Source: Auanema rhodensis (lineage: Eukaryota > Nematoda > Chromadorea > Rhabditida > Rhabditidae). From it: a stretch of DNA of 64,000 nucleotides. The first letter of the stretch is position 1; each line of letters begins with the position of its first letter. Below, piece after piece: positions 34,979-47,695 of the stretch. The stretch lies in contig OZ059894.1 in assembly GCA_964057225.1 (NCBI GenBank), positions 12,162,131 through 12,226,130 on the forward strand, read 5' to 3'. The position numbers and the translations under genes were made by a program. The notes under the pieces are model-generated. The model saw only the letters and a program-made list of their open reading frames with translations. It did not search any database and was not told the origin of the DNA.

Positions 34979-35421
34979 ACAGCATAGCCATGAGTATCAA
35001 AGACATCAAGCAAATGTATCGTACTTGTTACGAGTGCACTCTCTCATTTGAATATAAAAGTGTGGTTTGACAATCTTGACTGTACAGGTCATAAATGGCT
35101 CATATAAACTGTGGATTTACTCAACTTTTGGACTTATTTTTTTCTTATTCGAAGCGCTGCACTTTTTTCTATTCTTTTTATTCAAATACTTGTATATAGT
35201 TTTATATGTACGGTTGCAAAGTTTCCGAATATTTTATATATTTTTATACAATAATTAGGAGAAGGTTAATACAATGAAATCTCCCAACTTTACAGTGTTT
35301 GTATTGCTTACAGTATCTAGAACAACCACTCTTGTAATATTAGAGCACATATCAATCAACAACTTTTTCTAGTTATCAAAGCTTTTTTATTTCTTCAAGA
35401 TATTTCAAATAAAATATAAAA

Positions 35422-35539
35422 GCTTACGACACCCGGGATTCCCAAGCCGTCTCCGATCCAAGTACTAACCGGGCCCAACGTTGCTTGACTTGCCAGATCG
35501 GACGGGATGGCGTACTTTCAACGTGGTATGGTCGTAAGC
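35422..35539 (-). rRNA. 5S: 5S ribosomal RNA, unit 13 copy A
   Basis: Same gene sequence as 250-367. Confidence 0.97.
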
Positions 35540-35781
35540 AATGTTATATTCTTCATTATCAGTTATATCACTCTAAATCTTGTTGTTAATAGTTAGGACC
35601 ACAAAGAAAACAACAGGAACAGTAACAAATGAAATGCCCAAACTTTACAGTGTTCGAGTTATTTACAGTATCTAAGACTACCTCTGTCGTGTTATTAGAG
35701 CAAACATTCGATTAACAACAACTTTTTTTTAGTTATCAAAGCTTTTTTATTTCTTCAAAAAATTTCAAATAAAATATAAAA

Positions 35782-35899
35782 GCTTACGACACCCGGGATT
35801 CCCAAGCCGTCTCCGATCCAAGTACTAACCGGGCCCAACGTTGCTTGACTTGCCAGATCGGACGGGATGGCGTACTTTCAACGTGGTATGGTCGTAAGC
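35782..35899 (-). rRNA. 5S: 5S ribosomal RNA, unit 13 copy B
   Basis: Same gene sequence, copy-B flanks. Confidence 0.97.
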
Positions 35900-37225
35900 A
35901 ATGTCATATTCTTCATTATCAGTTATATCACTCTAAATCTTGTTGTTAATAGATACGACCACAAAGAAAACAACAGGAACAGTAACAATAACAAAAAAAA
36001 TTTTTTTTTCACCTATGTGTCTAAAGGTTAGCCATGTATCCGTTTATATATATATCAACAGTAAAAAGTCCAATCAAGAGAGAAATTTTTTCAACACATA
36101 GTTTTTTTTTTTTTAAATATCATTGTTTTTCCTCATAACTCGGTTTAAACTCGTTCTAACCCGTTGAAATACGTCTAGAAAGTCTTTATAACATGCATAT
36201 GTATGATAGAACTTCATATTTATTGTAATAGAAAATTTTATTTTCAGACGTCTTGGTTAACAATGATATGTTTTACCCCCTTATAATTTTTATCATAATG
36301 TTCCTTATACGGAACGCTCAATGAAACTTGCTTCCAGAAAAATTTCTTTCTATTTTTTCTTCATATGTACGTAGATACTATAGAGAACTATGATAGAAAA
36401 CTTTAACATTCACGAAATCATCATTTCTCATTACGCTACGGAGGTTTAAAAAGCTGTGTTTTACCTTATAATAGACCGGAAAACCCTTGTGTTAAAACTG
36501 GACCGTTTTTACACATATAAAAATGTCCCGTATTCGGGACCCTAATGTAACTTTTGATTCCCTATATTTTTTTTCATGAAATTTACAATCTACTGTAGAA
36601 AGAAGAATTATTTTTATAAAAACTGTAAATTTTTGAAAAATGAAAACAAAACGAAAACAAAAACAACTTTTTTTTGAACATTTTCTCACACAAGGGTCCC
36701 CCCTTACCTACTTTTTTTCTCATTACTCGTTTCAACCTCATCCGATCACTCTGCAAACATGTTTAATCGTTCTAACTTGTTGAAATACGTCTTAAAAGTC
36801 TAAACAACATGCATATGCATAATAGAAACCACCCGAATAGGCCCCCACGCACTAAACGAGATATATACATTACCAGTATAGTAATAGAACACATATTGAA
36901 GATTAATTCGATAAGAACAATTTATTGACGTAGAGAATGTTTGTTCCGAAAAACTACAATATTAAACTATAAAAATAACAAAAGCGTAGAGGCAGCAAAG
37001 ACATGAATAAACATAAATGTAAATACAGAATTACCAGGTAGTACATAAGTATGACAAAAAATTATAAGAAAGCCATGAAAATAGAAGGTTTGTGAACAAA
37101 TGAGAGGTACATCTTTGATCGTATAGTCATTTCTAAACCGTTCGTATGCTGCAGCATCGTCATAAGCGTCACTCAAGTTGAATTTCCATGTGTACTACAC
37201 GATTTTCATTCTTATTGTTACATTC

Positions 37226-37423
37226 TTTCCCTGAGGGAATGGGCCGTTCCCGCCAGCAGTGCAAGAGCGGGTCGACCCGTGAGGTGGAGCTAGCAAGCCA
37301 GCATCTACCTCAAGTCTCAAAAATCGGTTAACCTTATTGTGAACCAATGGAACACATATCGAAGGTTAATTCGATAAGAACGATTACTACACTTTGATCT
37401 TAGCCAAAAGGCCGAGAAGCGAT
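37226..37423 (-). ncRNA. U2: U2 snRNA, unit 13
   Basis: Same as 2086-2283; ATAGC flank upstream. Confidence 0.96.
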
Positions 37424-37866
37424 ATAGCATAGCCATGAGTATCAAAGACATCAAGCAAATGTATCGTACTTGTTACGAGTGCACTCTCTCATTTGAATAT
37501 AAAAGTGTGGTTTGACAATCTTGACTGTACAGGTCATAAATGGCTCATATAAACTGTGGATTTACTCAACTTTTGGACTTATTTTTTTCTTATTCGAAGC
37601 GCTGCACTTTTTTCTATTCTTTTTATTCAAATACTTGTATATAGTTTTATATGTACGGTTGCAAAGTTTCCGAATATTTTATATATTTTTATACAATAAT
37701 TAGGAGAAGGTTAATACAATGAAATCTCCCAACTTTACAGTGTTTGTATTGCTTACAGTATCTAGAACAACCACTCTTGTAATATTAGAGCACATATCAA
37801 TCAACAATTTTTTCTAGTTATCAAAGCTTTTTTATTTCTTCAAGATATTTCAAATAAAATATAAAA

Positions 37867-37984
37867 GCTTACGACACCCGGGATTCCCAAGCCGTCTCCG
37901 ATCCAAGTACTAACCGGGCCCAACGTTGCTTGACTTGCCAGATCGGACGGGATGGCGTACTTTCAACGTGGTATGGTCGTAAGC
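37867..37984 (-). rRNA. 5S: 5S ribosomal RNA, unit 14 copy A
   Basis: Same gene sequence as 250-367. Confidence 0.97.
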
Positions 37985-38226
37985 AATGTTATATTCTTCA
38001 TTATCAGTTATATCACTCTAAATCTTGTTGTTAATAGTTAGGACCACAAAGAAAACAACAGGAACAGTAACAAATGAAATGCCCAAACTTTACAGTGTTC
38101 GAGTTATTTACAGTATCTAAGACTACCTCTGTCGTGTTATTAGAGCAAACATTCGATTAACAACAACTTTTTTTTAGTTATCAAAGCTTTTTTATTTCTT
38201 CAAAAAATTTCAAATAAAATATAAAA

Positions 38227-38344
38227 GCTTACGACACCCGGGATTCCCAAGCCGTCTCCGATCCAAGTACTAACCGGGCCCAACGTTGCTTGACTTGCCA
38301 GATCGGACGGGATGGCGTACTTTCAACGTGGTATGGTCGTAAGC
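38227..38344 (-). rRNA. 5S: 5S ribosomal RNA, unit 14 copy B
   Basis: Same gene sequence, copy-B flanks. Confidence 0.97.
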
Positions 38345-38486
38345 AATGTCATATTCTTCATTATCAGTTATATCACTCTAAATCTTGTTGTTAATAGATA
38401 CGACCACAAAGAAAACAACAGGAACAGTAACAATAACAAAAAAAATTTTTTTTTCACCTATGTGTCTAAAGGTTAGCCATGTATCC

Positions 38487-38536
<50 letters not shown>

Positions 38537-39704
38537 ACAGTAAAAAGTCCAATCAAGAGAGAAATTTTTTCAACACATAGTTGTTTTTTTTTTAAATATC
38601 ATTGTTTTTCCTCATAACTCGGTTTAAACTCGTTCTAACCCGTTGAAATACGTCTAGAAAGTCTTTATAACATGCATATGTATGATAGAACTTCATATTT
38701 ATTGTAATAGAAAATTTTATTTTCAGACGTCTTGGTTAACAATGATATGTTTTACCCCCTTATAATTTTTATCATAATGTTCCTTATACGGAACGCTCAA
38801 TGAAACTTGCTTCCAGAAAAATTTCTTTCTATTTTTTCTTCATATGTACGTAGATACTATAGAGAACTATGATAGAAAACTTTAACATTCACGAAATCAT
38901 CATTTCTCATTACGCTACGGAGGTTTAAAAAGCTGTGTTTTACCTTATAATAGACCGGAAAACCCTTGTGTTAAAACTGGACCGTTTTTACACATATAAA
39001 AATGTCCCGTATTCGGGACCCTAATGTAACTTTTGATTCCCTATATTTTTTTTCATGAAATTTACAATCTACTGTAGAAAGAAGAATTATTTTTATAAAA
39101 ACTGTAAATTTTTGAAAAATGAAAACAAAACGAAAACAAAAACAACTTTTTTTTGAACATTTTCTCACACAAGGGTCCCCCCTTACCTACTTTTTTTCTC
39201 ATTACTCGTTTCAACCTCATCCGATCACTCTGCAAACATGTTTAATCGTTCTAACTTGTTGAAATACGTCTTAAAAGTCTAAACAACATGCATATGCATA
39301 ATAGAAACCACCCGAATAGGCCCCCACGCACTAAACGAGATATATACATTACCAGTATAGTAATAGAACACATATTGAAGATTAATTCGATAAGAACAAT
39401 TTATTGACGTAGAGAATGTTTGTTCCGAAAAACTACAATATTAAACTATAAAAGTAACAAAAGCGTAGAGGCAGCAAAGACATGAATAAACATAAATGTA
39501 AATACAGAATTACCAGGTAGTACATAAGTATGACAAAAAATTATAAGAAAGCCATGAAAATAGAAGGTTTGTGAACAAATGAGAGGTACATCTTTGATCG
39601 TATAGTCATTTCTAAACCGTTCGTATGCTGCAGCATCGTCATAAGCGTCACTCAAGTTGAATTTCCATGTGTACTACACGATTTTCATTCTTATTGTTAC
39701 ATTC

Positions 39705-39902
39705 TTTCCCTGAGGGAATGGGCCGTTCCCGCCAGCAGTGCAAGAGCGGGTCGACCCGTGAGGTGGAGCTAGCAAGCCAGCATCTACCTCAAGTCTCAAA
39801 AATCGGTTAACCTTATTGTGAACCAATGGAACACATATCGAAGGTTAATTCGATAAGAACGATTACTACACTTTGATCTTAGCCAAAAGGCCGAGAAGCG
39901 AT
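39705..39902 (-). ncRNA. U2: U2 snRNA, unit 14
   Basis: Same as 2086-2283. Confidence 0.96.
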
Positions 39903-40345
39903 ACAGCATAGCCATGAGTATCAAAGACATCAAGCAAATGTATCGTACTTGTTACGAGTGCACTCTCTCATTTGAATATAAAAGTGTGGTTTGACAATCT
40001 TGACTGTACAGGTCATAAATGGCTCATATAAACTGTGGATTTACTCAACTTTTGGACTTATTTTTTTCTTATTCGAAGCGCTGCACTTTTTTCTATTCTT
40101 TTTATTCAAATACTTGTATATAGTTTTATATGTACGGTTGCAAAGTTTCCGAATATTTTATATATTTTTATACAATAATTAGGAGAAGGTTAATACAATG
40201 AAATCTCCCAACTTTACAGTGTTTGTATTGCTTACAGTATCTAGAACAACCACTCTTGTAATATTAGAGCACATATCAATCAACAACTTTTTCTAGTTAT
40301 CAAAGCTTTTTTATTTCTTCAAGATATTTCAAATAAAATATAAAA

Positions 40346-40463
40346 GCTTACGACACCCGGGATTCCCAAGCCGTCTCCGATCCAAGTACTAACCGGGCCC
40401 AACGTTGCTTGACTTGCCAGATCGGACGGGATGGCGTACTTTCAACGTGGTATGGTCGTAAGC
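40346..40463 (-). rRNA. 5S: 5S ribosomal RNA, unit 15 copy A
   Basis: Same gene sequence as 250-367. Confidence 0.97.
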
Positions 40464-40705
40464 AATGTTATATTCTTCATTATCAGTTATATCACTCTAA
40501 ATCTTGTTGTTAATAGTTAGGACCACAAAGAAAACAACAGGAACAGTAACAAATGAAATGCCCAAACTTTACAGTGTTCGAGTTATTTACAGTATCTAAG
40601 ACTACCTCTGTCGTGTTATTAGAGCAAACATTCGATTAACAACAACTTTTTTTTAGTTATCAAAGCTTTTTTATTTCTTCAAAAAATTTCAAATAAAATA
40701 TAAAA

Positions 40706-40823
40706 GCTTACGACACCCGGGATTCCCAAGCCGTCTCCGATCCAAGTACTAACCGGGCCCAACGTTGCTTGACTTGCCAGATCGGACGGGATGGCGTACT
40801 TTCAACGTGGTATGGTCGTAAGC
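40706..40823 (-). rRNA. 5S: 5S ribosomal RNA, unit 15 copy B
   Basis: Same gene sequence, copy-B flanks. Confidence 0.97.
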
Positions 40824-40965
40824 AATGTCATATTCTTCATTATCAGTTATATCACTCTAAATCTTGTTGTTAATAGATACGACCACAAAGAAAACAACAG
40901 GAACAGTAACAATAACAAAAAAAATTTTTTTTTCACCTATGTGTCTAAAGGTTAGCCATGTATCC

Positions 40966-41015
<50 letters not shown>

Positions 41016-42183
41016 ACAGTAAAAAGTCCAATCAAGAGAGAAATTTTTTCAACACATAGTTGTTTTTTTTTTAAATATCATTGTTTTTCCTCATAACTCG
41101 GTTTAAACTCGTTCTAACCCGTTGAAATACGTCTAGAAAGTCTTTATAACATGCATATGTATGATAGAACTTCATATTTATTGTAATAGAAAATTTTATT
41201 TTCAGACGTCTTGGTTAACAATGATATGTTTTACCCCCTTATAATTTTTATCATAATGTTCCTTATACGGAACGCTCAATGAAACTTGCTTCCAGAAAAA
41301 TTTCTTTCTATTTTTTCTTCATATGTACGTAGATACTATAGAGAACTATGATAGAAAACTTTAACATTCACGAAATCATCATTTCTCATTACGCTACGGA
41401 GGTTTAAAAAGCTGTGTTTTACCTTATAATAGACCGGAAAACCCTTGTGTTAAAACTGGACCGTTTTTACACATATAAAAATGTCCCGTATTCGGGACCC
41501 TAATGTAACTTTTGATTCCCTATATTTTTTTTCATGAAATTTACAATCTACTGTAGAAAGAAGAATTATTTTTATAAAAACTGTAAATTTTTGAAAAATG
41601 AAAACAAAACGAAAACAAAAACAACTTTTTTTTGAACATTTTCTCACACAAGGGTCCCCCCTTACCTACTTTTTTTCTCATTACTCGTTTCAACCTCATC
41701 CGATCACTCTGCAAACATGTTTAATCGTTCTAACTTGTTGAAATACGTCTTAAAAGTCTAAACAACATGCATATGCATAATAGAAACCACCCGAATAGGC
41801 CCCCACGCACTAAACGAGATATATACATTACCAGTATAGTAATAGAACACATATTGAAGATTAATTCGATAAGAACAATTTATTGACGTAGAGAATGTTT
41901 GTTCCGAAAAACTACAATATTAAACTATAAAAGTAACAAAAGCGTAGAGGCAGCAAAGACATGAATAAACATAAATGTAAATACAGAATTACCAGGTAGT
42001 ACATAAGTATGACAAAAAATTATAAGAAAGCCATGAAAATAGAAGGTTTGTGAACAAATGAGAGGTACATCTTTGATCGTATAGTCATTTCTAAACCGTT
42101 CGTATGCTGCAGCATCGTCATAAGCGTCACTCAAGTTGAATTTCCATGTGTACTACACGATTTTCATTCTTATTGTTACATTC

Positions 42184-42381
42184 TTTCCCTGAGGGAATGG
42201 GCCGTTCCCGCCAGCAGTGCAAGAGCGGGTCGACCCGTGAGGTGGAGCTAGCAAGCCAGCATCTACCTCAAGTCTCAAAAATCGGTTAACCTTATTGTGA
42301 ACCAATGGAACACATATCGAAGGTTAATTCGATAAGAACGATTACTACACTTTGATCTTAGCCAAAAGGCCGAGAAGCGAT
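42184..42381 (-). ncRNA. U2: U2 snRNA, unit 15
   Basis: Same as 2086-2283. Confidence 0.96.
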
Positions 42382-42824
42382 ACAGCATAGCCATGAGTAT
42401 CAAAGACATCAAGCAAATGTATCGTACTTGTTACGAGTGCACTCTCTCATTTGAATATAAAAGTGTGGTTTGACAATCTTGACTGTACAGGTCATAAATG
42501 GCTCATATAAACTGTGGATTTACTCAACTTTTGGACTTATTTTTTTCTTATTCGAAGCGCTGCACTTTTTTCTATTCTTTTTATTCAAATACTTGTATAT
42601 AGTTTTATATGTACGGTTGCAAAGTTTCCGAATATTTTATATATTTTTATACAATAATTAGGAGAAGGTTAATACAATGAAATCTCCCAACTTTACAGTG
42701 TTTGTATTGCTTACAGTATCTAGAACAACCACTCTTGTAATATTAGAGCACATATCAATCAACAACTTTTTCTAGTTATCAAAGCTTTTTTATTTCTTCA
42801 AGATATTTCAAATAAAATATAAAA

Positions 42825-42942
42825 GCTTACGACACCCGGGATTCCCAAGCCGTCTCCGATCCAAGTACTAACCGGGCCCAACGTTGCTTGACTTGCCAGA
42901 TCGGACGGGATGGCGTACTTTCAACGTGGTATGGTCGTAAGC
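42825..42942 (-). rRNA. 5S: 5S ribosomal RNA, unit 16 copy A
   Basis: Same gene sequence as 250-367. Confidence 0.97.
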
Positions 42943-43184
42943 AATGTTATATTCTTCATTATCAGTTATATCACTCTAAATCTTGTTGTTAATAGTTAGG
43001 ACCACAAAGAAAACAACAGGAACAGTAACAAATGAAATGCCCAAACTTTACAGTGTTCGAGTTATTTACAGTATCTAAGACTACCTCTGTCGTGTTATTA
43101 GAGCAAACATTCGATTAACAACAACTTTTTTTTAGTTATCAAAGCTTTTTTATTTCTTCAAAAAATTTCAAATAAAATATAAAA

Positions 43185-43302
43185 GCTTACGACACCCGGG
43201 ATTCCCAAGCCGTCTCCGATCCAAGTACTAACCGGGCCCAACGTTGCTTGACTTGCCAGATCGGACGGGATGGCGTACTTTCAACGTGGTATGGTCGTAA
43301 GC
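43185..43302 (-). rRNA. 5S: 5S ribosomal RNA, unit 16 copy B
   Basis: Same gene sequence, copy-B flanks. Confidence 0.97.
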
Positions 43303-43444
43303 AATGTCATATTCTTCATTATCAGTTATATCACTCTAAATCTTGTTGTTAATAGATACGACCACAAAGAAAACAACAGGAACAGTAACAATAACAAAAA
43401 AAATTTTTTTTTCACCTATGTGTCTAAAGGTTAGCCATGTATCC

Positions 43445-43488
<44 letters not shown>

Positions 43489-44655
43489 ACAGTAAAAAGT
43501 CCAATCAAGAGAGAAATTTTTTCAACACATAGTTGTTTTTTTTTAAATATCATTGTTTTTCCTCATAACTCGGTTTAAACTCGTTCTAACCCGTTGAAAT
43601 ACGTCTAGAAAGTCTTTATAACATGCATATGTATGATAGAACTTCATATTTATTGTAATAGAAAATTTTATTTTCAGACGTCTTGGTTAACAATGATATG
43701 TTTTACCCCCTTATAATTTTTATCATAATGTTCCTTATACGGAACGCTCAATGAAACTTGCTTCCAGAAAAATTTCTTTCTATTTTTTCTTCATATGTAC
43801 GTAGATACTATAGAGAACTATGATAGAAAACTTTAACATTCACGAAATCATCATTTCTCATTACGCTACGGAGGTTTAAAAAGCTGTGTTTTACCTTATA
43901 ATAGACCGGAAAACCCTTGTGTTAAAACTGGACCGTTGTTACACATATAAAAATGTCCCGTATTCGGGACCCTAATGTAACTTTTGATTCCCTATATTTT
44001 TTTTCATGAAATTTACAATCTACTGTAGAAAGAAGAATTATTTTTATAAAAACTGTAAATTTTTGAAAAATGAAAACAAAACGAAAACAAAAACAACTTT
44101 TTTTTGAACATTTTCTCACACAAGGGTCCCCCCTTACCTACTTTTTTTCTCATTACTCGTTTCAACCTCATCCGATCACTCTGCAAACATGTTTAATCGT
44201 TCTAACTTGTTGAAATACGTCTTAAAAGTCTAAACAACATGCATATGCATAATAGAAACCACCCGAATAGGCCCCCACGCACTAAACGAGATATATACAT
44301 TACCAGTATAGTAATAGAACACATATTGAAGATTAATTCGATAAGAACAATTTATTGACGTAGAGAATGTTTGTTCCGAAAAACTACAATATTAAACTAT
44401 AAAAGTAACAAAAGCGTAGAGGCAGCAAAGACATGAATAAACATAAATGTAAATACAGAATTACCAGGTAGTACATAAGTATGACAAAAAATTATAAGAA
44501 AGCCATGAAAATAGAAGGTTTGTGAACAAATGAGAGGTACATCTTTGATCGTATAGTCATTTCTAAACCGTTCGTATGCTGCAGCATCGTCATAAGCGTC
44601 ACTCAAGTTGAATTTCCATGTGTACTACACGATTTTCATTCTTATTGTTACATTC

Positions 44656-44853
44656 TTTCCCTGAGGGAATGGGCCGTTCCCGCCAGCAGTGCAAGAGCGG
44701 GTCGACCCGTGAGGTGGAGCTAGCAAGCCAGCATCTACCTCAAGTCTCAAAAATCGGTTAACCTTATTGTGAACCAATGGAACACATATCGAAGGTTAAT
44801 TCGATAAGAACGATTACTACACTTTGATCTTAGCCAAAAGGCCGAGAAGCGAT
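44656..44853 (-). ncRNA. U2: U2 snRNA, unit 16
   Basis: Same as 2086-2283. Confidence 0.96.
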
Positions 44854-45115
44854 ACAGCATAGCCATGAGTATCAAAGACATCAAGCAAATGTATCGTACT
44901 TGTTACGAGTGCACTCTCTCATTTGAATATAAAAGTGTGGTTTGACAATCTTGACTGTACAGGTCATAAATGGCTCATATAAACTGTGGATTTACTCAAC
45001 TTTTGGACTTATTTTTTTCTTATTCGAAGCGCTGCACTTTTTTCTATTCTTTTTATTCAAATACTTGTATATAGTTTTATATGTACGGTTGCAAAGTTTC
45101 CGAATATTTTATATA

Positions 45116-45152
45116 TTGAAAAAATTTCTCTCTTGATTGGACTTTTTACTGT

Positions 45153-45208
<56 letters not shown>

Positions 45209-45245
45209 ACAGTAAAAAGTCCAATCAAGAGAGAAATTTTTTCAA
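45116..45245. repeat. Perfect 130-bp palindrome centred on the TA tract
   Basis: Left arm 45116-45180 starts TTGAAAAAATTTCTCTC. Right arm 45181-45245 ends with its exact reverse complement. The 52-nt TA tract (45155-45206) forms the centre. The right arm is normal unit sequence; the left arm is a new inverted copy of it. I found no mismatch. Confidence 0.95.
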
Positions 45246-46376
45246 CACATAGTTGTTTTTTTTTTAAATATCATTGTTTTTCCTCATAACTCGGTTTAAA
45301 CTCGTTCTAACCCGTTGAAATACGTCTAGAAAGTCTTTATAACATGCATATGTATGATAGAACTTCATATTTATTGTAATAGAAAATTTTATTTTCAGAC
45401 GTCTTGGTTAACAATGATATGTTTTACCCCCTTATAATTTTTATCATAATGTTCCTTATACGGAACGCTCAATGAAACTTGCTTCCAGAAAAATTTCTTT
45501 CTATTTTTTCTTCATATGTACGTAGATACTATAGAGAACTATGATAGAAAACTTTAACATTCACGAAATCATCATTTCTCATTACGCTACGGAGGTTTAA
45601 AAAGCTGTGTTTTACCTTATAATAGACCGGAAAACCCTTGTGTTAAAACTGGACCGTTTTTACACATATAAAAATGTCCCGTATTCGGGACCCTAATGTA
45701 ACTTTTGATTCCCTATATTTTTTTTCATGAAATTTACAATCTACTGTAGAAAGAAGAATTATTTTTATAAAAACTGTAAATTTTTGAAAAATGAAAACAA
45801 AACGAAAACAAAAACAACTTTTTTTTGAACATTTTCTCACACAAGGGTCCCCCCTTACCTACTTTTTTTCTCATTACTCGTTTCAACCTCATCCGATCAC
45901 TCTGCAAACATGTTTAATCGTTCTAACTTGTTGAAATACGTCTTAAAAGTCTAAACAACATGCATATGCATAATAGAAACCACCCGAATAGGCCCCCACG
46001 CACTAAACGAGATATATACATTACCAGTATAGTAATAGAACACATATTGAAGATTAATTCGATAAGAACAATTTATTGACGTAGAGAATGTTTGTTCCGA
46101 AAAACTACAATATTAAACTATAAAAGTAACAAAAGCGTAGAGGCAGCAAAGACATGAATAAACATAAATGTAAATACAGAATTACCAGGTAGTACATAAG
46201 TATGACAAAAAATTATAAGAAAGCCATGAAAATAGAAGGTTTGTGAACAAATGAGAGGTACATCTTTGATCGTATAGTCATTTCTAAACCGTTCGTATGC
46301 TGCAGCATCGTCATAAGCGTCACTCAAGTTGAATTTCCATGTGTACTACACGATTTTCATTCTTATTGTTACATTC

Positions 46377-46574
46377 TTTCCCTGAGGGAATGGGCCGTTC
46401 CCGCCAGCAGTGCAAGAGCGGGTCGACCCGTGAGGTGGAGCTAGCAAGCCAGCATCTACCTCAAGTCTCAAAAATCGGTTAACCTTATTGTGAACCAATG
46501 GAACACATATCGAAGGTTAATTCGATAAGAACGATTACTACACTTTGATCTTAGCCAAAAGGCCGAGAAGCGAT
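46377..46574 (-). ncRNA. U2: U2 snRNA, unit 17
   Basis: Same as 2086-2283. Confidence 0.96.
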
Positions 46575-47017
46575 ACAGCATAGCCATGAGTATCAAAGAC
46601 ATCAAGCAAATGTATCGTACTTGTTACGAGTGCACTCTCTCATTTGAATATAAAAGTGTGGTTTGACAATCTTGACTGTACAGGTCATAAATGGCTCATA
46701 TAAACTGTGGATTTACTCAACTTTTGGACTTATTTTTTTCTTATTCGAAGCGCTGCACTTTTTTCTATTCTTTTTATTCAAATACTTGTATATAGTTTTA
46801 TATGTACGGTTGCAAAGTTTCCGAATATTTTATATATTTTTATACAATAATTAGGAGAAGGTTAATACAATGAAATCTCCCAACTTTACAGTGTTTGTAT
46901 TGCTTACAGTATCTAGAACAACCACTCTTGTAATATTAGAGCACATATCAATCAACAACTTTTTCTAGTTATCAAAGCTTTTTTATTTCTTCAAGATATT
47001 TCAAATAAAATATAAAA

Positions 47018-47135
47018 GCTTACGACACCCGGGATTCCCAAGCCGTCTCCGATCCAAGTACTAACCGGGCCCAACGTTGCTTGACTTGCCAGATCGGACG
47101 GGATGGCGTACTTTCAACGTGGTATGGTCGTAAGC
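47018..47135 (-). rRNA. 5S: 5S ribosomal RNA, unit 18 copy A
   Basis: Same gene sequence as 250-367. Confidence 0.97.
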
Positions 47136-47377
47136 AATGTTATATTCTTCATTATCAGTTATATCACTCTAAATCTTGTTGTTAATAGTTAGGACCACAA
47201 AGAAAACAACAGGAACAGTAACAAATGAAATGCCCAAACTTTACAGTGTTCGAGTTATTTACAGTATCTAAGACTACCTCTGTCGTGTTATTAGAGCAAA
47301 CATTCGATTAACAACAACTTTTTTTTAGTTATCAAAGCTTTTTTATTTCTTCAAAAAATTTCAAATAAAATATAAAA

Positions 47378-47495
47378 GCTTACGACACCCGGGATTCCCA
47401 AGCCGTCTCCGATCCAAGTACTAACCGGGCCCAACGTTGCTTGACTTGCCAGATCGGACGGGATGGCGTACTTTCAACGTGGTATGGTCGTAAGC
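47378..47495 (-). rRNA. 5S: 5S ribosomal RNA, unit 18 copy B
   Basis: Same gene sequence, copy-B flanks. Confidence 0.97.
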
Positions 47496-47637
47496 AATGT
47501 CATATTCTTCATTATCAGTTATATCACTCTAAATCTTGTTGTTAATAGATACGACCACAAAGAAAACAACAGGAACAGTAACAATAACAAAAAAAATTTT
47601 TTTTTCACCTATGTGTCTAAAGGTTAGCCATGTATCC

Positions 47638-47695
<58 letters not shown>

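Larger units (their letters stand above)
34979..37423. repeat. Tandem unit 13
   Basis: 2445 bp, the shortest unit with both 5S genes, because the TA tract (36045-36055) is only 11 nt. It shares the lost G in the T-run with unit 10 and has a private G-to-A change near 36975. Confidence 0.95.
37424..39902. repeat. Tandem unit 14
   Basis: 2479 bp; TA tract 38490-38534 (45 nt). It carries the ATAGC and CAACAATTTTTTC variants of units 11 and 12. Confidence 0.95.
39903..42381. repeat. Tandem unit 15
   Basis: 2479 bp; TA tract 40969-41013 (45 nt). Confidence 0.95.
42382..44853. repeat. Tandem unit 16
   Basis: 2472 bp; TA tract 43448-43486 (39 nt). ACCGTTGTTACAC near 43936 is shared with unit 12. 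Confidence 0.95.
44854..46574. repeat. Tandem unit 17, 5S genes replaced by a palindrome
   Basis: 1721 bp. The spacer right of U2 is normal to about 45115, then both 5S genes and their flanks are missing. An inverted copy of the sequence right of the TA tract has taken their place. From the TA tract onward the unit is normal. Confidence 0.95.
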
